Origin: JAAFJT01 sp043772905
GTDB lineage: Bacteria; Bacteroidota; Bacteroidia; Chitinophagales; Saprospiraceae
Reading direction: 5' to 3'
Assembly: GCA_043772905.1 (NCBI GenBank)
Contig: JAYVFS010000239.1
Location: 1 to 64,000, forward strand
DNA: 64,000 nt
Under the pieces are notes generated by a model that was not told where the DNA came from, did not search any database, and was given only the letters and a program-made list of their open reading frames with translations. The translations under genes and the position numbers were made by a program. This document shows, one piece after another, positions 52,294-61,429 of this stretch (position 1 is the first letter of the stretch; every line of letters begins with the position of its first letter).

Positions 52294-53757
52294 ATGCAAT
52301 CCAATATAAATCGCTATACGACAGGCATCGGTCATGTTACCTTTGGTATTTTGGCAGTCCTTTCCCTCGTTTTTTGGCGTGAACGGACGATGATATTAGA
52401 TGCAGCCTTTCAAAGTTTTTATGTCATAAACAAAGAAAGTCTTTTCATCGTTGTTGATAGGTTTGGTGCCGCCTTCGTTCAGTCCTTTCCCTTGTTGACC
52501 GCTAAATTGGGTTTGCCGTTGTCGTTTGTTTTGATGTCTTACTCGCTTTCGTTTGTCCTATTCCATTGGTTAGCATTTTTTATTTGCGATAAGGTATTGA
52601 AGATCAAGACCTTAGCTTTGGGCGTGCTGCTATGGTATATGTTGATGACGGCTCATACATTTTATTGGGCGCAAAACGAAGTCATACAAGGCATATCCCT
52701 CACGTTTGTTTATTTTGCTTTATTGATGAATCGAGGCGAATTTCAGAAATTGCGTTGGTGGGACTACCCCCTCAGTATTGGGCTCGTTTTTACGCTTGTT
52801 TATTTTCATCCACTGATTACTTTTTCCTTTGGCTTTTTATGGGCTTATTTTTTTATTCAAAAAATGCCCCCCCTCAGTAAATTTCAGAAATCAATAGCCT
52901 ATGGGCAACAAAATTTAAGTTACGGACTGCTTGGTTGGTCTGCATTAAGTTTTGCGGCAGCTAGTTTTTCCAAATTTTATATCACAGGTGTCAATTTTTA
53001 TGACAAAGGGGCATTTGAACGCTTGTCAGAACACATCAAAAGACCACTTTCAGAGTTACTCACAGGAGCCAGTCAACGCCTGTTTTGGGGACATTGTTTT
53101 GATGATTTTGCTTTGGTCTTACCATTTCTAATCGGCATTATTGGGTTTTATATTTGGAAAAAAGCATTTCTAAAATTATCCTTTTTTGTCGTTTCCACGT
53201 TGGGTTTCATCTTTATCATAGCCACATCATATTTCGATAGTAAAGATTGGTTCTATCTCGAAAGTCAATATTTGTCGCTTGCAGTTATGTTAACTGTACC
53301 GTTTATTTTTGATGTATTGCCAAGTATTAAAAATGTAAAATGGGCTGTTAGTATTATTGGTTTTATATTGATTTTCAAAGTTTTATACATTTTCAATACG
53401 CATAAACCCTATACACAACGTCTGAATTATTTGTCCCAGCTTTTGGATAAAACACGCCATTTTGAAGGCACAAAGTTTTTTACAAACAACGATGATATTG
53501 ATGAAAAAACGCTACTGATGTATTGGGGCAGTGCTTATGAAACACTCTATATTTCGGCAACACAATCACCTGATTCGACCCTTTCTCTTTACATCGTGAC
53601 CGAACCAAAAGAAACTATGTGGATAACAGGTGGAAAAAAGAACTTTTTTACTATTTTTGACAATATTGAATACGAAAAAACCAATAAGCGATATTTCAAT
53701 TTTCAAGACACGACCAAAGGTTACAAACTTTTGGAGAAAAAGGATTTTGAACAATGA
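52294..53757 (+). CDS. Polytopic membrane protein of unknown function
   Basis: A 487-residue protein with about ten hydrophobic helices spread over residues 10-380 and a soluble C-terminal domain (about 390-487) rich in Tyr and Asn. Its general outline resembles GT-C glycosyltransferases or O-antigen-type membrane enzymes, but the expected acidic loop motif near the first extracytoplasmic loop is not clear, so I leave it unassigned. The ATG at 52294 is preferred over an earlier frame start at 52213, which lies in the inverted repeat. Motif copies at 52767 (YPLSI) and 52867 (PPLSK). Confidence 0.7.
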   Translation: MQSNINRYTTGIGHVTFGILAVLSLVFWRERTMILDAAFQSFYVINKESLFIVVDRFGAAFVQSFPLLTAKLGLPLSFVLMSYSLSFVLFHWLAFFICDKVLKIKTLALGVLLWYMLMTAHTFYWAQNEVIQGISLTFVYFALLMNRGEFQKLRWWDYPLSIGLVFTLVYFHPLITFSFGFLWAYFFIQKMPPLSKFQKSIAYGQQNLSYGLLGWSALSFAAASFSKFYITGVNFYDKGAFERLSEHIKRPLSELLTGASQRLFWGHCFDDFALVLPFLIGIIGFYIWKKAFLKLSFFVVSTLGFIFIIATSYFDSKDWFYLESQYLSLAVMLTVPFIFDVLPSIKNVKWAVSIIGFILIFKVLYIFNTHKPYTQRLNYLSQLLDKTRHFEGTKFFTNNDDIDEKTLLMYWGSAYETLYISATQSPDSTLSLYIVTEPKETMWITGGKKNFFTIFDNIEYEKTNKRYFNFQDTTKGYKLLEKKDFEQ

Positions 53758-53793
53758 GCTACGAATTTCATTTAGTAACATATAAATAACGGC

Positions 53794-53891
53794 TTTTTTT
53801 GTCATTCTGAACGCAGTGAAAGAATCTATATAAAATATTGATTTTCAATTTTTACACAGATTCTTTCACTGCGTTCAGAATGACAAAAAAA
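53794..53891. repeat. GTCATTCTGAACGCAG hairpin repeat, copy 3
   Basis: Arms of about 38 bases (53794-53831, 53854-53891). The ends differ from copies 1 and 2, but the GTCATTCTGAACGCAGTGAA core is the same. It lies 36 bases before rlmB. Confidence 0.9.
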
Positions 53892-53926
53892 ACTGTTAAC
53901 TCATTCACCTATAACTAATTACGAAA

Positions 53927-54670
53927 TTGAAAGACGAAAACATATTGATATACGGTCGCCACCCTGTCGCTGATGCGATTCGGTCGGGCAAGCCGTTTGA
54001 GAAAGTCATGATGCAACAAGGCTTGCGAGGCGAAGCGGAAATTGAAATCCGCAAGTTGTCTAAGGAGTACAACATACCCCTCAGTATCGTGCCGCGTGAA
54101 AAGCTTTCAAAAATGGCAAATGGCGGTAACCACCAAGGGATTCTCGGTTTTTTGCCGCTTATTGAATATCAGAAATTGGAAGACATTTTACCTTTTGTAT
54201 TTGAAAAAGGAGAAACACCGCTTTTGATTTTACTCGATAATATTACAGATGTCCGCAATTTCGGTGCTATCGCTCGCTCGGCAGAAGTCATGGGTGTTCA
54301 TGCGATAGTTGTTCCACAGAATGGTGGTGCTTTGCTCAATGCCGATGCGATGAAAGCTTCCGCAGGCGCATTAAGTCGCTTACCTGTGTGTCGTGAAAAA
54401 ACGTTGAGTGCCGTTTTGGATTATCTCGCTCAATCAGGTGTGCGTGTTGTTGCAAGTGATTTGGGTGCAAAAAACAAGGTTTTTGATGTGGATTTTACTT
54501 TTCCAACGGCTATTCTCATGGGTTCAGAAGGAGAAGGTGTCAATAGAGCTTTACTACGTCGCGCTGATGAAACGTTTATTATTCCTCAAATGGGTACAAC
54601 GGACTCGCTGAATGTGTCGGTTGCAACGGGTGTGATTTTGTATGAAGTGTTGCGGCAAAGGATGGGATAG
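53927..54670 (+). CDS. rlmB: 23S rRNA (guanosine-2'-O)-methyltransferase RlmB
   Basis: A 247-residue SPOUT methyltransferase that modifies G2251 of 23S rRNA. The N-terminal L30e-like domain starts ENILIYGRHPVADAIRSGKPFEKV. The knot motifs are visible: LDNITDVRNFGAIARSAEVMGVHAIVVP, ILMGSEGEGVNRALL and MGTTDSLNVSVATGVILYEVLRQ. The start codon is probably TTG at 53927, as no ATG precedes the conserved IYGRHPV. A motif copy at 54077 encodes IPLSI. A long inverted repeat follows the stop codon. Confidence 0.92.
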   Translation: MKDENILIYGRHPVADAIRSGKPFEKVMMQQGLRGEAEIEIRKLSKEYNIPLSIVPREKLSKMANGGNHQGILGFLPLIEYQKLEDILPFVFEKGETPLLILLDNITDVRNFGAIARSAEVMGVHAIVVPQNGGALLNADAMKASAGALSRLPVCREKTLSAVLDYLAQSGVRVVASDLGAKNKVFDVDFTFPTAILMGSEGEGVNRALLRRADETFIIPQMGTTDSLNVSVATGVILYEVLRQRMG

Positions 54671-54787
54671 TTTTTTCAGACCACAGATTAGACTGATTTG
54701 ACAGATTTACACTGATTTTTTCATTATGTAAGAAAAGAAATCAGCGTAAATCTGTCTAATCAGTCTAATCTGTGGTCTGAAAAAAAA
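54671..54787. repeat. Long inverted repeat with CAGATT units
   Basis: Arms of about 48 bases (54671-54718, 54738-54787) with the words CAGATTAGACTGATT and CAGATTTAC pair with few mismatches. It lies between convergent genes and has T runs at the ends. This repeat type is also frequent in Bacteroidota. Confidence 0.85.
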
Positions 54788-55891
54788 TCACTTTGCTTCA
54801 AAAACAATATCCGTATCAGGCTCTAAAAGGTCTTCTGTACTGAGGGGGTGCTGTTTTTTGTTCATCCGATTGATGAGGACGATAGAAAGGATGCCGACAA
54901 CAACATTGTAAAAAATCTGGATGGTAATGAAGTTGATATTCGCATAAGAAAAAGCATCATCACCTTTCACACCATATAATAATAAGGCAGCCGTCGCTAA
55001 AAAATGATACGTCCCCATGCCGCCAGGCGAAGGGATGACGATGCCAAAAGTACCAAAAACAAAAACGGTTAAGGCTGCCATAGCCGTCAAGTTAGCCGTT
55101 GGCGCAAAAGCAAAAAAGCAGAGATAAGTCATCATATAATACATGACCCAAATATTGATGCTGTGAAAAATAAAGACGGGTAGGTTCTTTATTTCTTTAA
55201 TGGTTTTTAACCCTTCTGAAAATTTTTCAACAATATGCCAAACACGATTGATAAGCGGTAATTGAGCGATTTTCTTACGAAAAATATAAAAAAGAACCAT
55301 ACTCAGCACACCAAATGCCATTATTCCGATAAAAATGGGGTGTTGAAATAAGCGGAATGTACCATCACCACTGCCCATATTATCATCGAGCCATTGCCAT
55401 AAAAGATCGTATTGAAGCAAAAAAGAAAACCCAACAATAATCGCTAAGGTTATCAAATCCAGAATGCGGTCAACGACAACTGTTCCCATGACCCGACTGA
55501 CTGACATACCTTCCGCCTTTGCTAAAGCGCTTGCCCGCACGACTTCACCTGCACGAGACATCCATAAATTGGTGAAATAACTGATATTGACTGCAAAAAA
55601 CGAGTTTATGGTCTTTGGTCGAAAGCCCAAAGGGTGAATGAGCATATTCCAACGAATCGCTCGACTCCAATTGGAAATCGAGAAAGCCACAAGCGTCATC
55701 GCAATCCAAAAGAGATTGACAGAACGAAAATCGGCTATGAGTTTGTTGATAAATGGGCTTGGTGGCTTGCCTTCAAGGCGCAATTGCTCTTGAAAAGCGG
55801 TATTTTGACTGTTATATAGCCAAACCATAATGGCAACGCCAATGCCCAAAAAGAGCGAATATTTGAGAATACTGATCAGATGTTTTTTCAC
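54788..55891 (-). CDS. Lysylphosphatidylglycerol synthase TM-region family protein
   Basis: A 367-residue integral membrane protein with about eight helices and the UPF0104/LPG-synthase flippase-like pattern: NWSRAIRWNMLIHPLG, the loop AEVVRASALAKAEGMSVSRVMGTVVVDRILDL, and GIVIPSPGGMGTYHFL near the C-terminus. The cytoplasmic transferase domain of MprF is absent, so it is a flippase-like protein rather than a lysyl transferase. A motif copy at 54838 lies near its C-terminus and encodes HPLST. Confidence 0.88.
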   Translation of the reverse strand: MKKHLISILKYSLFLGIGVAIMVWLYNSQNTAFQEQLRLEGKPPSPFINKLIADFRSVNLFWIAMTLVAFSISNWSRAIRWNMLIHPLGFRPKTINSFFAVNISYFTNLWMSRAGEVVRASALAKAEGMSVSRVMGTVVVDRILDLITLAIIVGFSFLLQYDLLWQWLDDNMGSGDGTFRLFQHPIFIGIMAFGVLSMVLFYIFRKKIAQLPLINRVWHIVEKFSEGLKTIKEIKNLPVFIFHSINIWVMYYMMTYLCFFAFAPTANLTAMAALTVFVFGTFGIVIPSPGGMGTYHFLATAALLLYGVKGDDAFSYANINFITIQIFYNVVVGILSIVLINRMNKKQHPLSTEDLLEPDTDIVFEAK

Positions 55892-55949
55892 AAGAAAGGA
55901 GTGCTGTTATTGTTGACGTTAAGTAACGTGTGAATAATAACATATCTTT

Positions 55950-55983
55950 TTTGTCATTCTTTCACTGCGTTCAGAATGACAAA
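55950..55983. repeat. GTCATTCTGAACGCAG hairpin repeat, truncated copy 4
   Basis: Left arm reduced to GTCATTCT (55953-55960), joined to TTCACTGCGTTCAGAATGAC. This looks like a deletion derivative of the full hairpins. It lies upstream of the LPG-synthase-TM protein gene. Confidence 0.8.
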
Positions 55984-56155
55984 GTGACCATATTATTTTT
56001 TTATCTTTACTAAAACGACTTTGTTAGTTGATTTATTCCAAAAAAGAAGGCGCAAAATTAGAATTTATTGTTGATTTTAGTGTCAAAACAAGAAAATACT
56101 GAGGGGGCAAAGATCTCATGAATTTCAAAAAAATTAGGAAATCTAAGCGATGTAT

Positions 56156-57949
56156 CTAAACCGCTTCCTCTTGCATCCGTTGTTGCTCAAATATTTCTGC
56201 ATAATAGCCACCGTTTAACATAAGTCGGTCATGTGTGCCTTCTTCGGCAATCGAGCCATTTTCCAAAACGATAATTTTATCAAATTGCAACATGCCATGG
56301 ATGCGGTGCGTGATGATTATAGATGTTTTATCGGCTAAAGCCTCGTTCAAATAGCCTAAAATGGTTTGTTCCGTTGTAGTATCCACAGCGGATAAACAAT
56401 CATCGAGTAAGACAATATCAGGTTGTTTTATCAAGGCACGTGCTATCGAAATTCGTTGTTTTTGCCCCCCCGACAGGGTAACACCGCGCTCCCCGACGAT
56501 GGTATCAAAGCCATTTGATAAGCCCATAATGTCGTCATAAACCGCAGCATGACGCGCAAATTGTTCAACTTCTGCGCGTTCTGCTTTTCCTTTTTTACCA
56601 AAAGCAATATTGCCCGCAACGGTATCCGAAAACAAGAAAACATCTTGTGGCACATAGCCCATTTGTTGCCTTAAAGTATCAAGAGGGATGTCCCGAATGT
56701 CCTGACCATCAATCAAAATGACCCCCTCAGTAACGTCGTACAAACGGACTAATAAATCGGCTATTGTCGTTTTTCCACAACCTGTTTTGCCAATAATAGC
56801 GAGTTTTCCACCCTTTTTCAAGCGGAAACTGACGTTTTTCAAGGCAACGATACCTGTATCAGGATAAGTGAACGACACGTTTTTAAATTCAATATCACCT
56901 TCTAAGGGTTGATTGAACGTAGATGTTGTTCGATGCTCAATTTCTGGTTTCGTATCCAAAAACTCGTTTATGCGTTTTTGCGAAGCCGCTGCTTGCTGTG
57001 TCAATGAAGCAATCCAACCGATAGACGTGACGGGCCATGTCAACATACTGACGTAAATCACAAATTCAGCGATATTGCCAGGCGTAATATTGCCAGCAAC
57101 AACTTGCAAGCCGCCGACATAGACTGTGATGATGGTACTTGCACCGATGCACAACAACATGACTGGAAAAAAAGCATTGTCGATAACCGCCAAATTAAGG
57201 GCTTTTGTCATGTAAACTTCACTTTGGGCGGCAAAATGATTGACAATGGGTTCTTCTCGAACGTAGGATTTGACAACGCGGATACCTGAATAGGCTTCTT
57301 GTGCCGACGAATTGAGCGATGCCAATTGACGTTGAATAATTTCAGAACGCCTTGAAATCTGAATAGATACATAATAAATACCCGCCACAAGAAAAGGCAA
57401 AGGCAGCAAAGAATAAAAAGTTAGGGTTGGGCTGACCTTAATCATAGAGTAAATGGTCAATGCGAATAATGTCACAAGATTAGCACCATAAAGCACCGTC
57501 GGACCAAAATAGTTTCTCACTTTATTGACATCTTCTGTGATGCGACTCATCAAATCGCCTGTAGAATTGCGCTTGTAGAAAGCGAGGTTGAGGGCTTGAT
57601 AATGGTCATAGATGCCTTTACGCATATCATATTCGATAAGACGAGACATAACAATGATGGTTTGACGCATAAAATACATGAAAACGCCCATCAAAAGAGC
57701 GAAAACCAGCACCATAACCCCAAAGAATAAAAGGCTTTTGCCCAAAATACCGTACAAGTCCTCTTGCAAATCGAAGCCATTCGTCAAGCGATACAAACCG
57801 ATATTGTCCACAACAAGGTCAAGTGCACGGCGCAACATTTGAGGTTGAAGGATGCGGAAATAGTTGGAAATGGTCACAAAAGCGATACCTGCGAGCAAGT
57901 GTATTTTGTATTTCCAAAAATATTTATTGAGAGACTTGAGATGTTCCAT
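56156..57949 (-). CDS. ABC transporter, fused permease and ATPase
   Basis: A 597-residue half-transporter of the exporter (MsbA/MdlB) type. Six membrane helices occupy about residues 15-310, with the loop STGDLMSRITEDVNKVR. The ATPase domain has Walker A GKTGCGKTT near residue 395, the Q-loop VPQDVFLFSD, the signature LSGGQKQRISIARAL and Walker B VLLDDCLSAVD. A longer frame to 58171 exists, but a promoter box at 57997 lies inside it and the conserved start MEHLKSLNKYFWKYK is at 57949. A motif copy at 56722 encodes VTEG. The substrate is unknown. Confidence 0.92.
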   Translation of the reverse strand: MEHLKSLNKYFWKYKIHLLAGIAFVTISNYFRILQPQMLRRALDLVVDNIGLYRLTNGFDLQEDLYGILGKSLLFFGVMVLVFALLMGVFMYFMRQTIIVMSRLIEYDMRKGIYDHYQALNLAFYKRNSTGDLMSRITEDVNKVRNYFGPTVLYGANLVTLFALTIYSMIKVSPTLTFYSLLPLPFLVAGIYYVSIQISRRSEIIQRQLASLNSSAQEAYSGIRVVKSYVREEPIVNHFAAQSEVYMTKALNLAVIDNAFFPVMLLCIGASTIITVYVGGLQVVAGNITPGNIAEFVIYVSMLTWPVTSIGWIASLTQQAAASQKRINEFLDTKPEIEHRTTSTFNQPLEGDIEFKNVSFTYPDTGIVALKNVSFRLKKGGKLAIIGKTGCGKTTIADLLVRLYDVTEGVILIDGQDIRDIPLDTLRQQMGYVPQDVFLFSDTVAGNIAFGKKGKAERAEVEQFARHAAVYDDIMGLSNGFDTIVGERGVTLSGGQKQRISIARALIKQPDIVLLDDCLSAVDTTTEQTILGYLNEALADKTSIIITHRIHGMLQFDKIIVLENGSIAEEGTHDRLMLNGGYYAEIFEQQRMQEEAV

Positions 57950-57996
57950 GTATAATAGAAAGCTAAATTCAAAAAAGAGATGATTAATGAAGCGTG

Positions 57997-58004
57997 CAAA
58001 GTTA
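57997..58004 (-). promoter_or_regulatory. TAnnTTTG promoter box for the ABC transporter
   Basis: TAACTTTG followed by GCACGC on the minus strand, 47 bases before the ATG at 57949. It supports that start over 58171. Confidence 0.55.
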
Positions 58005-58258
58005 ACCGTTTTCTTAGCTAAATGTTTAGACACGGACTTTTGTTGTGTTTTTTTTAGACAACAAGTGAAAAAAACTTTACAAAAAATTAAACTCTCGTAA
58101 ATCTCCTTGCCTGTCACAATATTGAAATATTTGGGATTTTGTCGCGGGAAAGTTGCTTTATATTTGTTCAATCACAAGGAGAGATACTTATTCATGGCAT
58201 CTAACCCAATTTTAAACAAAAAAACACAAAATCGAATTTCTCATGCTGAAAATGCTGT

Positions 58259-58298
58259 AATGAACAAGTTTTGACTGTCTGTCAACTCTTGTTCATTC
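58259..58298. terminator. Hairpin after rmuC
   Basis: AATGAACAAG...CTTGTTCATT with a TTGAC/GTCAA inner pair. The T run lies on the plus strand, so it is a weak terminator for the leftward rmuC gene and may instead serve an unseen rightward transcript. Confidence 0.5.
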
Positions 58299-58302
58299 TT
58301 TT

Positions 58303-59655
58303 TTATACAGGCGGATTTTCCAATTCTATGTTTTCTTCAAATTCCAACTCTAAAAACTCTTTTGGCAGCCGTTTCGAGGCTTTTGCGCCCAATTCACGGA
58401 TGCGTTCTGCCCTGCCTACAAGGGTGTCTCCGTATTTTCGGCTGTCATGCAGTTTATTCATTGCATCGTGATAAGCGGTTTGTGCGCCATCCAAACGATG
58501 TCCAATTTGTTTCAAATCCTCTACAAAAGCGACAAATTTGTCATATAACAAGCCACTTTGTCGCGCTATTTCAAGGACGTGTTTCTTTTGATTTTCCTGT
58601 TTCCAAATATAACCAACGGTACGCATCGTCGCCATAAGTGTTGTTGGTGTCACAATCAGCACGTTTTTATCGAGCGCATCAGTGAATAAAGTGGTATCTT
58701 CTTTCATTGCAAAACTAAAAGCGGATTCAATTGGGACAAACATAATGACATAATCCAGTGAATTGAGTTGGTATAGTTTGGCATAGTTTTTATCGCTTAA
58801 ACCCCGAACATGGTTGCGTAAACTATCAATATGTGCCTTCAAAAATCGCGTTTTTACTGAGGGGTCATCATGGTTGAAAAATTGTTCGAAAGCCGTGAGT
58901 GATACTTTTGAATCAAGTATAAGTTGTTTATTTTCAGGTAATTGAATGATGAAATCTGGACGACGTTGTTGTCCGTTTTCGTCTGTAAAAGAAAATTGTG
59001 CATCGTAATGCACCCCCCTCAGTAACCCTGATTTTTCGAGCAGTTTTTCGAGCTGCATTTCACCCCAATCCCCCTGAATTTTTGAATCACCGCGTAAGGC
59101 AGCTGTTAGGTTGTGGGCATCTGAACTAAGCTGTTGATTGAGTTTTACAAGCCCTTCGATTTCAGTTTTCAAGCTGATGCGTTCACGGGTTTCGTCTGAA
59201 AAACGACGGCTCATATTGTCTTCAAAGTCTTTGATTTTTTCACGAAGTGGATTTAATAAGTCGTTCATTTGGGTTTGATTCTGTTGCGTGAATCGTTGAC
59301 TTTTTTCTTCTAACAACCGATTAGCAATGTTTTCAAATTCGGTCTGAAAGCGTTGTTGCAGTTGGGCCAGTTCTTCTTTTTGGAGATTGAGTTTTTCGTC
59401 AAGGTGCGCATTTATTTGTTCGAGTGAAGCGAGGTCCTTGTTTAAATCAATGATTTTCAGTGTTTTATCCGTTGTGTCTTTTTCTAAATTATGGATTCTA
59501 CTATCGCGGTCGGTTATCATCTCTTTGGAAACATAATTGTCTGTAATATTTTTAACCGTCATATATTGACCGCTTCCGACGAGACGATTGTAAACGATTA
59601 AGCCCGCTAATAAGGCACCGAGGACGAAACTTGCAAAAAGATAAATCAGTTCCAT
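58303..59655 (-). CDS. rmuC: DNA recombination protein RmuC
   Basis: A 450-residue protein of the RmuC family, which limits DNA inversions at short repeats. An N-terminal membrane helix (about 3-22) is followed by a long coiled coil (about 50-190), then the nuclease-like core with GDSKIQGDWGEMQLEKLLEKSGL, RRPDFIIQLPENKQLILDSKVSL and PIESAFSFAM. Two motif copies lie in it: 58855 (DPSVK) and 59013 (LLRG). An internal-repeat stability role is attractive given the repeats here, but that is speculation. Confidence 0.93.
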   Translation of the reverse strand: MELIYLFASFVLGALLAGLIVYNRLVGSGQYMTVKNITDNYVSKEMITDRDSRIHNLEKDTTDKTLKIIDLNKDLASLEQINAHLDEKLNLQKEELAQLQQRFQTEFENIANRLLEEKSQRFTQQNQTQMNDLLNPLREKIKDFEDNMSRRFSDETRERISLKTEIEGLVKLNQQLSSDAHNLTAALRGDSKIQGDWGEMQLEKLLEKSGLLRGVHYDAQFSFTDENGQQRRPDFIIQLPENKQLILDSKVSLTAFEQFFNHDDPSVKTRFLKAHIDSLRNHVRGLSDKNYAKLYQLNSLDYVIMFVPIESAFSFAMKEDTTLFTDALDKNVLIVTPTTLMATMRTVGYIWKQENQKKHVLEIARQSGLLYDKFVAFVEDLKQIGHRLDGAQTAYHDAMNKLHDSRKYGDTLVGRAERIRELGAKASKRLPKEFLELEFEENIELENPPV

Positions 59656-59710
59656 AGTGAAATATTAATATTTAAGATTCGTTTTTAAATCAATTAAGAA
59701 TTGTCTTTTT

Positions 59711-59718
59711 CAAACATA
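59711..59718 (-). promoter_or_regulatory. TAnnTTTG promoter box for rmuC
   Basis: TATGTTTG on the minus strand, 56 bases before the rmuC ATG. Confidence 0.4.
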
Positions 59719-59919
59719 AAATTACAACTATCACGTATAAATTGAAATTTTTTGTGTTATTTTTTTCAACAAAAAGATTAAGTTCTTTTTAACGAAACAT
59801 TACAGCATTTTCTCGTTTTATAAATTGAAACCCCCTTTTTTCTCATTTTTTTTGGAATGATGAGGGATTAATATTTTGTAAAAAAAAGAGTACGGTATGA
59901 CCGTCTCGACAAATTTTTC

Positions 59920-59927
59920 TAATTTTG
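59920..59927 (+). promoter_or_regulatory. TAnnTTTG box directly before the lipoprotein ATG
   Basis: TAATTTTG is followed by CC and the ATG at 59930. If active, transcription would start at about the start codon. It overlaps an alternative start at 59897, which becomes unlikely. Confidence 0.35.
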
Positions 59928-59929
59928 CC

Positions 59930-60352
59930 ATGCAAAAGTTCCACTATTTAAGCAGAATAACACTTTTTTTCATGCTTGGGGTCTATTCGTCAGGTTGTTT
60001 CGACCCAACAATCCCTCAAGAAGATGATGCGACACCTTACATTGTCAATTTCACGTTTTCTAAACCGGCTGCAACGACTTTTTCAAAAAATCAATACATT
60101 CCTATTGAAGTCCGCTTTGACCGCAATCCAAGTGGTTACATTCATAATGTGAAAGTTGAAATTATGGATGACAAAGATGTTGTGGTTGAAAAGATTTTTG
60201 AACGTTACGTCAATACTTTCAAGACCTATACTTACAGCAATTCAACTGCGTTTAAACCCCTCAGTACAGGCACTTTTAAAATAAAAGCCTCGTCAACAAG
60301 TGAAACGGGTAAACAAGAAAACGTAAAGTTTTTTAGTTTTACCGTAGAATGA
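59930..60352 (+). CDS. Small lipoprotein with a beta-sandwich-like domain
   Basis: A 140-residue protein starting MQKFHYLSRITLFFMLGVYSSGC, with a lipobox at about Cys23 and FDPTIPQEDD after it. The mature part reads as beta strands with the Ig-like pattern NQYIPIEVRFDRNPSGYIHNVKVEIMDD and a C-terminal SFTVE. No family is recognised. A motif copy at 60257 encodes KPLST. A second start at 59897 is possible but less likely. The amidase-like gene follows 51 bases later and may be co-transcribed. Confidence 0.65.
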   Translation: MQKFHYLSRITLFFMLGVYSSGCFDPTIPQEDDATPYIVNFTFSKPAATTFSKNQYIPIEVRFDRNPSGYIHNVKVEIMDDKDVVVEKIFERYVNTFKTYTYSNSTAFKPLSTGTFKIKASSTSETGKQENVKFFSFTVE

Positions 60353-60403
60353 TTCAGGATTATAAAGGACAATAATTTTATTAAAATTACACACAAAAAA
60401 GAC

Positions 60404-61339
60404 ATGATTAAAAGCGCATTTTTGACCATTTCAAGTATGGTTTTGAGTATAGGTTTATGTATTGCCCCAAGCAAACCAATGCCTACACAAACAGAAACAG
60501 AGCGTTTGCCCGTAATACCGAGCAGCGTTGCAGAAGTGTTAAATAATCAAACAAATTTGACACCTGCTGAACAAGCACGGTTTTTACTCCGAAAAGTCTA
60601 TTTAACAGGCAAAGTAGGTAGTGAATTGCCTGGACTTGACCCAGAATTGGAAAAAAGAGTGGGTCAAAAATGTTTGATTTCACGTGACCAATTGCGGGCT
60701 TATCTTGAAAGAAATCATATTGCAGATTGGGAAGTGGGTGGCAATATTGACTTACCATTAAGTTCTGTAACTGATGCCAAAGGCAATCAGAACTATGCAA
60801 AATATATGGTTATTCACGATACAAGTTATCCGCGTTATGAGTCGAGTTTTCCAAAAAACATAGATGATGAATCGTGGGAATGGAATCGTTTGAACCGTTG
60901 GGTGGCGAATGTAACACATATTTTTGTCAACCGTATTGGTGATTCTAAAACGATGAACCCTTTTCATGAAAGTGTTACGGCGACGAAATTAGAGCGTTTT
61001 GTATTGGGTGAAGGGGCGACGAAGGGTTTGTATCTACATATCGAATTGATTCAGCCCAGAAAATCTATGAAAGGTTATGGTCGCCACAACGATGTGGATG
61101 CGCCAACGCCTGGTTTTACCACCCCTCAGTATAAACGCTTGGCACAGCTTTATACGATTGCCGCTGTTCGCAAAGGCGAGTATTTGATTCCGGGTTTTCA
61201 TGCCTGCGTTGATTCGGGTATCAAATATGCGCACGATGATCCACAGAATTTTGACCTACCTAAATTTTTTGCCGCTCTCAATGAAGTTTGGAAAGAAATC
61301 GAGAGACCTATCACTAATTCAAGGGTTGGCAGTGAGTAA
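60404..61339 (+). CDS. Amidase_2-like (PGRP-fold) exported protein
   Basis: A 311-residue protein. The signal peptide is about residues 1-21. The core resembles N-acetylmuramoyl-L-alanine amidases of the Amidase_2 fold: VIHDTS with His138, THIFVNR with His172, the strand LHIELIQPR with Glu214, FTTPQYKRLAQLY, and PGFHACVDSG with His266 followed by HDDP. These positions match a zinc site and a catalytic acid, though the linear spacing is larger than usual. A wall-cleaving role is therefore inferred, not certain. A motif copy at 61122 encodes TPQY. Confidence 0.55.
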   Translation: MIKSAFLTISSMVLSIGLCIAPSKPMPTQTETERLPVIPSSVAEVLNNQTNLTPAEQARFLLRKVYLTGKVGSELPGLDPELEKRVGQKCLISRDQLRAYLERNHIADWEVGGNIDLPLSSVTDAKGNQNYAKYMVIHDTSYPRYESSFPKNIDDESWEWNRLNRWVANVTHIFVNRIGDSKTMNPFHESVTATKLERFVLGEGATKGLYLHIELIQPRKSMKGYGRHNDVDAPTPGFTTPQYKRLAQLYTIAAVRKGEYLIPGFHACVDSGIKYAHDDPQNFDLPKFFAALNEVWKEIERPITNSRVGSE

Positions 61340-61341
61340 TA

Positions 61342-61429
61342 CATTTAAGACTTTAGGATATTAAGAACAAAGACGTTAAGACTGCAATAAGTCTTAACGT
61401 CTTTGTTCTTAATATCCTAAAATCTTAAT
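61342..61429. repeat. Long inverted repeat between convergent genes
   Basis: Arms of about 40 bases (61342-61383 and 61390-61429) with TTAAGAACAAAGACG and its complement. It overlaps the stop codon of the leftward DUF2807 gene and starts just after the amidase-like gene. Confidence 0.85.

Noticed and set aside
57950..58171. Longer N-terminus for the ABC transporter
   Set aside because: It contains the promoter box at 57997 and 74 residues without family resemblance.
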